Source: Alphaproteobacteria bacterium
GTDB taxonomy: Bacteria; Pseudomonadota; Alphaproteobacteria; ATCC43930; CGMCC-115725
Length of the DNA: 33,388 nucleotides
Assembly (NCBI GenBank): GCA_021324875.1
Contig: JAJPIH010000212.1
Span: 1-33,388 of the forward strand
Direction: 5' to 3'
Position 1 is the stretch's first letter; every line of letters starts with the position of its first letter. Made by a program: the position numbers and the translations under genes. Shown here in pieces: positions 19,141 through 27,557 of the stretch. The notes below the pieces were generated by a model, which worked only from the letters and a program-made list of their open reading frames with translations, was not told where the DNA came from and ran no database searches.

Positions 19141-19557
19141 TCAGCGCGTCGTCGGAATTGCCGGCGGCGTGATCTCGGTCGTCTGGTAATCGGCCGGAGC
19201 GATTATCTCCATGAATTCCATGTCATCCGACCAGTCATAGAGGTTGTGCACGATCCCCGGACGCTGGTGGACGCAGTCGCCGGTCTCGACCAACGTATCG
19301 ACGCCGTCATAGTCGAACTTGGCCCAGCCGCGGATCATGTAGACGACATGGATATCGGCGGTGTGGATATGAAAGCCGGTCCCGCCTTTGGCTTCGGACG
19401 ACGGGCGTGCCGCGCGCACCAGCTGCACGCGCAACCTGCCGTGGGTCGCCTCGATGACCCCCATATCGCAGTAGACAAAAAACGCGCGCAGCCCGCCATC
19501 CGAATAGCGCGCTTCCGGTGAATTGGCCTTTTGATGCGTAAACAGCGTGTCGTTCAT
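19141..19557 (-). CDS. Cupin domain-containing protein
   Basis: 138 aa; FHIHTADIHVVYMIRGWAKFDYDGVDTLVETGDCVHQRPGIVHNLYDWSDDMEFMEIIAP. Confidence 0.85.
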   Translation of the reverse strand: MNDTLFTHQKANSPEARYSDGGLRAFFVYCDMGVIEATHGRLRVQLVRAARPSSEAKGGTGFHIHTADIHVVYMIRGWAKFDYDGVDTLVETGDCVHQRPGIVHNLYDWSDDMEFMEIIAPADYQTTEITPPAIPTTR

Positions 19558-19930
19558 GACCAGCCCCTCAACCCGCCTGGCAAATTATCGACCGGCCTCT
19601 ATTGCGGCGCAACAAGAAAATTGTGACTGGATCACTGTATATTCTGCTATTTAAATGTGCGACGCACAAATGCCGGGCAGTCAGGGGCTGCATTTTCGGG
19701 CATTTTCGACAATATGCGTGGCTCAACCGACGCGGCCGCACCAGCCAAAGCGCATCCGGCCGCAGGGCTCGATCGAGCCAACCGACCGGAAGCGTTTTTT
19801 CGACAAACCGCCATCCGATCGCCCGAACCGTTGCACCGCAGCCGCCGGCACATTATTCCGGGTCGCTCGCGCCTGTGGCGGCGCGCGGTGAAACGCCGGC
19901 GGAAGGCGCATGCCTGGCAAGGGGATCGCG

Positions 19931-21259
19931 ATGAGGCGACAGCTGCACCTCAACCTGTTCATCCACAGCCGTGGCCACCATGAGGCGGCGTGGCGGCATC
20001 CGGCCACCTCGCCGCTGGCGCTGACCGATATCCGCTATTACCAGGATCTAGCGCAGCGCGCCGAGGCCGCGCGGTTCGACTCGATCTTTTTCGCCGACCA
20101 ACTGGCCCTGGCCGAGGATGTCGGCCAGGCGGCGCGCGCCTGGCTCGAACCCGTCACTCTGCTTGCCGCCCTCGCGGTGTCGACCCGGCATATCGGGTTG
20201 ATCGCCACCGCCTCGACCACCTACACCGAACCCTTCAACCTCGCCCGCCAGTTCGCCACGATCGATCACATCAGCAACGGCCGCGCCGCCTGGAACATCG
20301 TCACGTCGTGGCTGGCGACCGCGGCGCGCAACTTCGGCGGTGCGGCGCAGCTGAGCCACGCCGACCGCTACGCCCGCGGCGAGGAGGTCATGGCGGTGGT
20401 CAAGGCGCTGTGGGACAGCTGGGCGGAGGATGCGGTGGTCGACGACCGCGCCGCCGGCCGCTATGCGCGCCCCGAGCGGATCCGCCCGATCAACCACCGC
20501 GGCGACTTCTATTGCGTGGCCGGCCCGTTGAACCTGCCGCGCTGTCCCCAGGGACGGCCGGTGCTGGTGCAGGCGGGCTCGTCCGACACCGGCCGTCGCT
20601 TTGCCGCACGCCACGCCGAGGCGGTGTTCACCGCCCATCTCGAAAAACAGAGTGCGCGCCGGTTTTACGGCGAACTCAAAGCGCTGGCCGCCGCCGAGGG
20701 CCGCAACCCCGACCACGTGTTGGTTTTGCCGGGGCTCAGCGCGATGATCGCGGCGAGCGAGAGCGAGGCGCAGCGGCTGGTGCGCGAGGTCAACGCGCTG
20801 ACCGACGTCGAGGTCGGGCGCAGGCGACTGTCAAACCGCTTCGGCGGGCACGATTTTTCGCATCTGCCGCTGGACCGCCCGCTGTCGCCGGACGACTTCC
20901 CCGACCCCGGCTCGGTCGAGGCCGCGCGCAGCCGCACCGAAGTGATCCTCAACCTCGTCCGACGCGACCGCCCCACCCTGCGCCAGCTGCTCGGCTATCC
21001 GGCCGGTGCGCGCGGACATTATGTGACCGCCGGCACACCCGAGCAGATCGCCGATTTGATCCAGGACTGGTTCGATGACGGCGCCGCCGACGGCTTCAAC
21101 ATCATGCCGCCGCTGCTGCCCAACCAGCTCGATGTCTTCAGCACCGAAGTGATCCCGCTGTTGCAGCGGCGCGGCCTCTTCCGCACCGATTATCAGGGCC
21201 CCACCTTGCGCGACCATTACGGTCTGCCGCGGCCGGCAAGCGGGTTCGACGCGGCCTGA
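19931..21259 (+). CDS. LLM class flavin-dependent monooxygenase, NtaA/SnaA/DszA family
   Basis: MRRQLHLNLFIHSRGHHEAAWRHP... FDSIFFADQLAL...AAWNIVTSWLATAARNFG...RPVLVQAGSSDTGRRFAARHAEAVFTA...ADGFNIMPPLLP. Upstream ATG at 19910 also possible. Confidence 0.93.
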   Translation: MRRQLHLNLFIHSRGHHEAAWRHPATSPLALTDIRYYQDLAQRAEAARFDSIFFADQLALAEDVGQAARAWLEPVTLLAALAVSTRHIGLIATASTTYTEPFNLARQFATIDHISNGRAAWNIVTSWLATAARNFGGAAQLSHADRYARGEEVMAVVKALWDSWAEDAVVDDRAAGRYARPERIRPINHRGDFYCVAGPLNLPRCPQGRPVLVQAGSSDTGRRFAARHAEAVFTAHLEKQSARRFYGELKALAAAEGRNPDHVLVLPGLSAMIAASESEAQRLVREVNALTDVEVGRRRLSNRFGGHDFSHLPLDRPLSPDDFPDPGSVEAARSRTEVILNLVRRDRPTLRQLLGYPAGARGHYVTAGTPEQIADLIQDWFDDGAADGFNIMPPLLPNQLDVFSTEVIPLLQRRGLFRTDYQGPTLRDHYGLPRPASGFDAA

Positions 21260-21307
21260 GCACGCCCGCGGGCACCGTTCGGGCGACAGCAGACGGAGCC
21301 GGAGGAC

Positions 21308-21478
21308 CTGACCGCGACAAGCCTGGCCCTCGCCCTCTCGCTGGCGGTGCTCGCGGCCGCCCTCGTCGCCGATCGCCGCCCTTACCGGCCGGGCAAGCGC
21401 AATTGGGTGCCGGTGATGATCGCCGCCCTTGCCGCGAGCCTGGTGCTGGTCCGCCATCTCCTGACCCTGCTCGGTTGA
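21308..21478 (+). CDS. Possible small two-TM protein with non-ATG (CTG) start
   Basis: Frame reads (L/M)TATSLALALSLAVLAAALVADRRPYRPGKRNWVPVMIAALAASLVLVRHLLTLLG*. Two hydrophobic segments with a positively charged loop; GGAG and GGAGG just upstream. Not in the ORF track because no ATG exists in frame near the start. Confidence 0.35.
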   Translation: MTATSLALALSLAVLAAALVADRRPYRPGKRNWVPVMIAALAASLVLVRHLLTLLG

Positions 21479-21524
21479 CGCCCGCCTTGCGGAAGATCAG
21501 CGGCGAGGTGTCGGATTTGGATGA

Positions 21525-22290
21525 TCAGAACACTTCGGGGATCAAGCGAAACGGATAGTCCGACTCTTTATAGTCGCCCTTCGGCTGCCGTTTCGGGAAA
21601 TGCACATGCTCACGCGGCAACTCCTGATAGGGGATTTTGCTCAGGATGTGCGTGATCGTGTTGAGGCGCGCCCGCCTTTTGTTGTCGGAGCGGACCACAT
21701 ACCATGGCGCCCAGGCGGTGTCGGTGGCGCGAAACATCTCATCGCGCGCCCGCGAATAGTCGTACCAGCGCCCATAGAATTTCAAATCGAGACCAGACAA
21801 CTTCCAGATCTTGCGCGGATCATCGACCCGCGCTTCCAGTCGCCGCGCCTGCTCTTCCGGGCTGACCTCGAGCCAATATTTGAGCAGGATGATCCCGGCG
21901 TCGACGATCGCGCGCTCGAACATCGGCGTGACCAATAAAAAACGGCGCGCTAGGTCGTCCGTACAAAATCCCATGACGCGCTCGACCCCGGCGCGGTTGT
22001 ACCAGCTGCGGTCGAAGATCACGATCTCCCCGCCGGCCGGCAGGTGCGGGATGTAGCGCTGCGCATACATTTGGGTCGTCTCGCGCTCGGTCGGCGCCGG
22101 CAACGCGACGACGCGAAAGATCCGCGGGCTCACCCGCTCGGTGATCGCCTTGATCGTGCCGCCCTTGCCCGCGCCGTCACGCCCCTCGAAGACAATGCAC
22201 GCCTTAAGCCCGGAATGGACGGCCCAAAGCTGCAGCTTGACCAGTTCAACATGCAGGCGCGTCAGTTCGCGCTCATAATCTTTGCGTTCC
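21525..22290 (-). CDS. ppk2: Polyphosphate kinase 2 family protein
   Basis: MERKDYERELTRLHVELVKLQLWAVHSGLKACIVFEGRDGAGKGGTIKAITERVSPRIFRVVALPAPTERE...IVIFDRSWYNRAGVERVMGF. Upstream Met codons allow starts up to 22379. Confidence 0.93.
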
Positions 22291-22443
22291 ATCTTGTCGC
22301 CGCCCGGCGCGTTATCGACCGCGCTGACCATCGCCATACCTCCCGATCTGCGATTGCGATTTTTGGCGGTGGATTTCAATCCCGCCCCCGCCTCCCGGTG
22401 GCGGTCATTTCGCCGCCGAACCCCGGCTTGTCGCGGCGCGCGG

Positions 22444-22905
22444 CTAGCTCCAGGTCAGGAAAAAGCCGATATCGCCGGGCATGCCGCCCGGATAGTCGAG
22501 CACTTCGGCCTTGAGGCCAAAACCCAGCGGCCGCAGATGATCGCGCCAGAACTCGAAGCCCGCTTTCGGGCGACCCTCCAGGGTCTGCGGCCAGTCGTCC
22601 TCCCGGTTGTTGATGCGGCGGCCGCGATCGGTGCACATCGTGTTGGGAAAGCGGTAGACCTGAACCTCTCTCGCGCCGTGTTCGGCGGCATGGCTGATCA
22701 GCTGCATGACTTGCGCCAGCAATTGCTCCGGGGTCCGATCCGGCGGCCGCGAAAATTCCGCCATCACCGCTTTTTGCTGCTCTTCCTGCGCTTGCCGGCG
22801 GCGCATTTCCTCGGCCGCCTTTTGTGCCTCGAGCTGGGCCATGCGGCGGCGTAGGTCGTCGGCAGAGAAAATGCCAGATTGGGCGGCGCGGTTGGTGTCG
22901 GACAT
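22444..22905 (-). CDS. Uncharacterised protein, about 153 aa
   Basis: MSDTNRAAQSGIFSADDLRRRMAQLEAQKAAEEMRRRQAQEEQQ... then a folded-looking C-terminus; lies between ppk2 and ackA on the same strand. Confidence 0.8.
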   Translation of the reverse strand: MSDTNRAAQSGIFSADDLRRRMAQLEAQKAAEEMRRRQAQEEQQKAVMAEFSRPPDRTPEQLLAQVMQLISHAAEHGAREVQVYRFPNTMCTDRGRRINNREDDWPQTLEGRPKAGFEFWRDHLRPLGFGLKAEVLDYPGGMPGDIGFFLTWS

Positions 22906-22919
22906 GGGGGCCTCTCTGT

Positions 22920-24101
22920 TCAAAGGGCGATCACCGCCCGGGTGTGGCGCGCGATCATCAGATTTTCGTCGGTCGCGATCACCAGCGCCTTGACCCGGCT
23001 TGACGGCGTGCTGATCCAGGGGCGGTGATCACGATTGGCGGCCTCGTCCAAGTCGAGCCCAAGCCAAGCGCAGGCGCGGCAGATCGCGGCCCGCACCGGG
23101 GCGGCGTTCTCTCCGACCCCGGCAGTGAACACGACCGCGTCGAGCCCGCCCAACGCCGCGGCCAGAGAAGCGACATGGCGGGCAACCCGGTAGCAGAACA
23201 GCTCGACCGCAAACTTGGCTCGCGGGTCCGAACTGGCGAGCAATTCACGGAAATCCGACGACACCCCGGACAGCCCAACCATCCCCGAGCGGCGATAAAG
23301 CAGATCGACCAGCGCCTCGGCGCTCATCTTTTTTTGCTGGATCAGGTGCAGCACAACCCCGGGGTCGAGTTCGCCGCAGCGTGTCCCCATCGGCAAGCCG
23401 TCAAGCGCGGTAAAACCCATCGTCGTCGCCACCGACACGCCGGCTTTGATCGCGCAGGCCGAGCACCCATTGCCGAGATGCGCCACCACCACCCGGCCAT
23501 CCGCCAATTCCGGCGCGCGAACGCGCAGCGCCGCGGCGATGTATTCATAGGACAACCCATGAAAGCCGTAGCGCCGCACCCCCTCCTCGAACAGCGAATA
23601 GGGCAAGGCAAACGCCTGTTCGATCTCGGGAGCGCTGCGGTGGAACGCGGTGTCAAAGCAGGCCACCTGCGGCAGGTCGGGTTCGAGGCGCAGCGCCATC
23701 CTGATCGGGGCGAGGTTGTGCGGCTCGTGGAGCGGTGCCAGCGGCACCAGCGCGTCGAGCTCGGCCAGCAGCTCGGGCGTGACCCGCACCGGGCGCGAAT
23801 GGCGCAGGCCGCCATGCACGACGCGATGGCCGAGGGCGGCAAGCCGGCGGCCGCCAAGCCGCTCGCGCGCCCACGACATGATCACCGACAGCAGCTCGCT
23901 GGAATTGGACGCCGGCGCGTCGCCCAGTGGCGGCGGCGCGATGGCTGCCCCGTCGGGGCCGACGGCGCGGGCCTTGGGCGATATCCCGACCCCCTCGACC
24001 TCACCCCCGAGCAGCCGCGTTTCGCCTTCGTAAAAACCGAATTTGAGCGACGACGATCCGGCATTGAGGACGCCGATCAACGGCTCGCGCGTTAGGGTCA
24101 T
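22920..24101 (-). CDS. ackA: Acetate kinase
   Basis: IGVLNAGSSSLKFGFYEGE, ALGHRVVHGGLRHSRPVRVT, ACFDTAFHRSAPEIEQAFALPYSLFEEGVRRYGFHGLSYEYIA, VVAHLGNGCSACAIKAGVSVATTMGFTALDGLPMGTRCGELDPG. Confidence 0.95.
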   Translation of the reverse strand: MTLTREPLIGVLNAGSSSLKFGFYEGETRLLGGEVEGVGISPKARAVGPDGAAIAPPPLGDAPASNSSELLSVIMSWARERLGGRRLAALGHRVVHGGLRHSRPVRVTPELLAELDALVPLAPLHEPHNLAPIRMALRLEPDLPQVACFDTAFHRSAPEIEQAFALPYSLFEEGVRRYGFHGLSYEYIAAALRVRAPELADGRVVVAHLGNGCSACAIKAGVSVATTMGFTALDGLPMGTRCGELDPGVVLHLIQQKKMSAEALVDLLYRRSGMVGLSGVSSDFRELLASSDPRAKFAVELFCYRVARHVASLAAALGGLDAVVFTAGVGENAAPVRAAICRACAWLGLDLDEAANRDHRPWISTPSSRVKALVIATDENLMIARHTRAVIAL

Positions 24102-24302
24102 GCGAGGCCTTTCCTTTCGCCCAGGATGTGCGGGGGCGTCCTCGCGACCGATCATAGCGCAGCTCGCGGCGCCGGCCTAATGAAGCGATCGGCAACTTCG
24201 CCCGATACCCTGACAGACGCCGCTAAGGCCGCTAACATTCCCGGCGCTGGGTTTCAGCGACCGGGTTTCAAAATCGCCCCGGTCAACCACGGCAGGGGTG
24301 CG

Positions 24303-25130
24303 ATGCAGATCATCGACGCGCAAATTCACCTCTGGGGCAGCGGTTTGCCGAGCAACCTCTCGCACCGCCAGGTCACCGCCTTCACCCCGGCCGAGGCCAT
24401 CGCGCTGATGGACGAAGCCGGGGTCGATGGCGCGGTTATTCATCCGCCGGGCTGGGACCCGAACGCGACCGCGATGGCGCTGCAGGCGGTGCGGGATTAT
24501 CCGGGTCGCTGTGCGATCATGGGCTCGCTGCCGCTCGACGAGCCGCAGTCGCGGGCGCGCATCGCTGGCTGGCGAGCGCAGCCGGGCATGCTCGGCCTGC
24601 GCTACACGTTTTTGGCGGATCCGGCGCGGCGGCGGCTTGCCGATGGCAGCCTCGAATGGCTGTGGGCGGCGGCCGAGGCCGCCGGCGTGCCGATCGCGAT
24701 GCTGGCCACGGATTCGCTCGCCGCATTGGGGCGCATTGCCGAGCGTCACCCCGGGCTGCGGCTGACGATCGATCATCTGGGCGGTCGCGGCGGAACAACC
24801 ACCCTGAAGGACGCCGCGGCAATGACCCATATGCCCGAGTTGCTGGCCTTGGCAAAATTTCCGAATGTCGCGGTCAAGGCGACCGGCGTGCCGCATTATT
24901 CGAGCGAGGCTTACCCGTTTGCCGGCATGCAGGTCTGGCTGCGCCAGGTCTATGACGCGTTTGGGCCGGAACGGATGTTTTGGTGCACCGACATCACCAA
25001 GATGCGCTGCTCGTGGCGCCAATGCGTGACGATGTTCACCGAAGAGCTTCCCTGGCTCGGCGAGGACGACAAGCGCCTGATTATGGGCGAGGCGCTGTGT
25101 GCGTGGTGGGGATGGCAGCGCCAAGCATAG
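24303..25130 (+). CDS. Amidohydrolase family (TIM-barrel, dicarboxylate-hydrolase-like) protein
   Basis: MQIIDAQIHLWGSGLPSNLSHRQVTAFTPAEAIALMDEAGVDGAVIHPPGWDPN...LRLTIDHLGGRGG...FGPERMFWCTDITKMRCSWRQCV. Confidence 0.9.
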   Translation: MQIIDAQIHLWGSGLPSNLSHRQVTAFTPAEAIALMDEAGVDGAVIHPPGWDPNATAMALQAVRDYPGRCAIMGSLPLDEPQSRARIAGWRAQPGMLGLRYTFLADPARRRLADGSLEWLWAAAEAAGVPIAMLATDSLAALGRIAERHPGLRLTIDHLGGRGGTTTLKDAAAMTHMPELLALAKFPNVAVKATGVPHYSSEAYPFAGMQVWLRQVYDAFGPERMFWCTDITKMRCSWRQCVTMFTEELPWLGEDDKRLIMGEALCAWWGWQRQA

Positions 25131-25223
25131 GCTGCGCGCCGCGCCGCGCCCGGGCCAGGCCCCGGTTTGCGCGCGCCGACCACCCCGCGCTCGGTTGATC
25201 GTTGATCCAATGCCCGGCGGAGA

Positions 25224-26018
25224 ATGCCGATGCTGAGACATCTGCTGAGCGAAATCTTCGGCATCGTTGCCGCAACCGGCGCCGGCCTCCGCACGCCGGG
25301 TTCGGCCGATAGCGCGCTGATCGACGATCTCGTCGCCGCCAACTGGATCCTCGCGCAACAGGGCGTTATCGACGGGTTCGGCCATGTCAGCGCCCGCCAC
25401 GACAAGCACCCCGACCGCTTTCTGCTGGCGCGAAGCATGGCGCCGGCGCTGGTCACGGCCGCCGACATCATGGAGTTCGGGCTCGACAGCGAGGCTCTCG
25501 ACGCGCGCGGGCGCACCCCCTATCTCGAGCGCTTCATCCATGGCGAGATCTACCGGACGCGCCCCGAAGTGCAGGCGGTTGTCCACAGCCACTCGCCGGC
25601 GGTGATCCCGTTCGGGGTTGTCGAGGTGGCGCTGCGGCCGGTGTTTCATCTCGCCGGCTTTCTCGGTGCGGGCGTTCCGGTGTTCGAGATCCGCGAGGCG
25701 GGCGGGCCGGCGACCGACATGCTGGTCCGCGACCCGGCGCTCGGGGCGGCGCTGGCGCGGACCTTGGGCGATGCGCCGGTGGCGCTGATGCGCGGCCACG
25801 GCAATGTCGTCGTCGGTGGTTCGATCCGGGAAGCCGTGTTCCGGGCGATCTATACCGAGGTCAATGCCCGGCTCGCGAGCGAGGCGCTGCGGCTTGGCGG
25901 CGGCAGGGTGGTGTTTTTGAACCCGGATGAGGCGGCCGCCGCAGCGGCGACCAATCGCGCCCAGATCGGCCGGCCGTGGGAATTGTGGAAGGAACAGGCG
26001 CTGGCCGGTCGCCGATAG
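25224..26018 (+). CDS. Class II aldolase/adducin family protein
   Basis: LVAANWILAQQGVIDGFGHVSARHDKHPDRFLLARSMAPALV...AVVHSHSPAVIPFGVV...ALMRGHGNVVVGGSIREAVFRAIYTEVNARL. Confidence 0.93.
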   Translation: MPMLRHLLSEIFGIVAATGAGLRTPGSADSALIDDLVAANWILAQQGVIDGFGHVSARHDKHPDRFLLARSMAPALVTAADIMEFGLDSEALDARGRTPYLERFIHGEIYRTRPEVQAVVHSHSPAVIPFGVVEVALRPVFHLAGFLGAGVPVFEIREAGGPATDMLVRDPALGAALARTLGDAPVALMRGHGNVVVGGSIREAVFRAIYTEVNARLASEALRLGGGRVVFLNPDEAAAAAATNRAQIGRPWELWKEQALAGRR

Positions 26019-26241
26019 GCGGCGGGCGTCGAAAGGCGGCGGTTTGGCTCGGAGCATGCCCGAACCGGCGCGACGCCGGTCGCCGGGTGGCCCAGCCGAC
26101 CGCCAAGCGCGGCGGCGCGGGCGACAGGCGAGCGGCGGGTTGCGCCGGTCGCGCGGCGATCCCACTGGCCGGCGCGGGGCCGTTGCAGCTAAGGGCCTCG
26201 GCGTCTAATCTCGGCGCCAGCGCGGCCTTGTCACGGTTGCC

Positions 26242-26334
26242 GGAGGGGTGGCCGAGCGGTTGAAGGCGCACGCCTGGAAAGTGTGTAGACGGTGATGAAT
26301 CGTCTCGCGGGTTCGAATCCCGCCCCCTTCGCCA
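26242..26334 (+). tRNA. tRNA-Ser(GGA), CCA encoded
   Basis: GGAGGGG acceptor pairing with CCCCTTC, D-arm TGGCCGAGCGGTTGAAGGCGCA, anticodon loop CTGGAAA (GGA), long variable arm, T-arm GCGGGTTCGAATCCCGC, discriminator G then CCA. Confidence 0.97.
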
Positions 26335-26337
26335 GAT

Positions 26338-26366
26338 GTGAAAACCCGCATTGCGCGGATTTTTAC
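26338..26366 (+). terminator. Rho-independent-type terminator of tRNA-Ser
   Basis: gtgAAAACCCGCATTGCGCGGATTTTTac: CCGC/GCGG stem flanked by A4/T5. Confidence 0.7.
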
Positions 26367-26480
26367 CCATCCCTGCCGCCATAGGCAGACGGGCGATGGG
26401 GGTCCGTGCCTCTCCCGGGACCGCATCGCGAGATAGCGAGACCGGCCGCGCCGCGCCGCCATTGAGCCCGGGTGCGAGCG

Positions 26481-26520
26481 ACCTATAGCGATATATAGCG
26501 ACCTATAGCGATATATACTG
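26481..26520. repeat. Two 20-bp direct repeats made of four 10-bp-phased TATA(G/C) modules
   Basis: acctatagcg-atatatagcg-acctatagcg-atatatactg, immediately upstream of the 26542 start codon. Confidence 0.85.
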
Positions 26521-26541
26521 AGCGCGAAACTCGCCGGGGGC

Positions 26542-27396
26542 ATGATGCCGAACATCCTGATTGCCGAGGGCACACCTTCTGTCTGGCAGGCGCAGCGGGC
26601 GCGGTTCGGCCTTCCCGCCAATTTTTCGCTGTTTGCCGAGGCGGTTCGCTTGCACCGCCCCGAGATCCGCTGCACGGCGGTGAATATCGCCGATCACGAA
26701 GCCTTGCCGTTGGGCGCCACCTGGTCGGATTTCGACGGGGTGATGATCCCCGGCTCCCCGCTGCACATTTACGATCCCTCGGCCTATGTCACCCGGCAGA
26801 TCGATTTTGTGCGCGCGGCTCTTGGCGCCGGCCTGCCGGTGTGGGGCAGCTGCTGGGGTCTGCAACTGGCAACCGTGGCGCTTGGCGGCACGGTCCGGCG
26901 CAATCCGCGCGGACGCGAACTGCCGATCGCGCGGGCCATTACGGTGACCGCGGCCGGCCGTTGGCACCCGCTGCTCGCCTCCCGCCCCGCGGTTTTCGAC
27001 GCGCTTTGCTCGCATCTCGACGAGATTGAAACACTGCCGCCGCATTCGCAGGTGCTGGCCGCCAACGAACTCTCGGCGGTTCCGGCGCTGGCCGTAACCA
27101 CCCCGGGGCGCGGCAGCTTCCACGGCACGCAATACCATCCCGAGCACAATCTGGCGGTTTCGGCCGCCTTGCTCGAATTGCGCGCCGAAGAGCTGGTCGG
27201 CGAAGGGTTTGCCGCCAACACCGACGAGGTCCTGGCGATCGTCGCCGATTATCGCCGCCTGCATGCCGACCCCGGCCGCCGCGATGTGATTTGGCGGTAT
27301 GGGATAGCGAGCGAGATCATGGATCCGCTGCGGCGGACAACCGAGATCGGCAATTGGCTGCGGACCGTCGTCGCGCCGCATCGGGTCGCGGCCTAG
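26542..27396 (+). CDS. Class I glutamine amidotransferase-like protein
   Basis: PVWGSCWGLQLATVALGG (nucleophile elbow), GTQYHPEHNL (His-x-Glu), FDGVMIPGSPLHIYD. ATG at 26542 or 26545. Confidence 0.92.
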   Translation: MMPNILIAEGTPSVWQAQRARFGLPANFSLFAEAVRLHRPEIRCTAVNIADHEALPLGATWSDFDGVMIPGSPLHIYDPSAYVTRQIDFVRAALGAGLPVWGSCWGLQLATVALGGTVRRNPRGRELPIARAITVTAAGRWHPLLASRPAVFDALCSHLDEIETLPPHSQVLAANELSAVPALAVTTPGRGSFHGTQYHPEHNLAVSAALLELRAEELVGEGFAANTDEVLAIVADYRRLHADPGRRDVIWRYGIASEIMDPLRRTTEIGNWLRTVVAPHRVAA

Positions 27397-27557
27397 CTGT
27401 TGGAGCCAAGCAGGTTGTTCCGTCGCGCGACGGGCAACGGCCCGCCGGCTCGGCTCGCGGCCGCCGCCTCGGCTTGGCCGCCGCCTCGGCGCATCGCGCG
27501 CTGGAAAACACGGGCGCTGTGTGCGAGGCTCAAGCTGAACCAATCGGAGGTGTTGCG

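Noticed and set aside
23025-24095. 356-aa plus-strand ORF
   Set aside because: Complete antisense overlap with ackA; shadow ORF.
24177-26165. 662-aa minus-strand ORF
   Set aside because: Antisense to the amidohydrolase and class II aldolase genes, with no domain signature; high-GC shadow ORF.
26242-26540. tRNA-Ser as an integration site of a genomic island
   Set aside because: No integrase, no direct repeat of the tRNA 3' end seen in the window, and a normal terminator follows the tRNA.
25861-26675. Minus-strand ORFs containing GRDSNPRDDSSPSTHFPGVRLQPLGHPS / GGIRTRETIHHRLHTFQACAFNRSATPP
   Set aside because: These are the familiar spurious translations of the antisense strand of tRNA-Ser.
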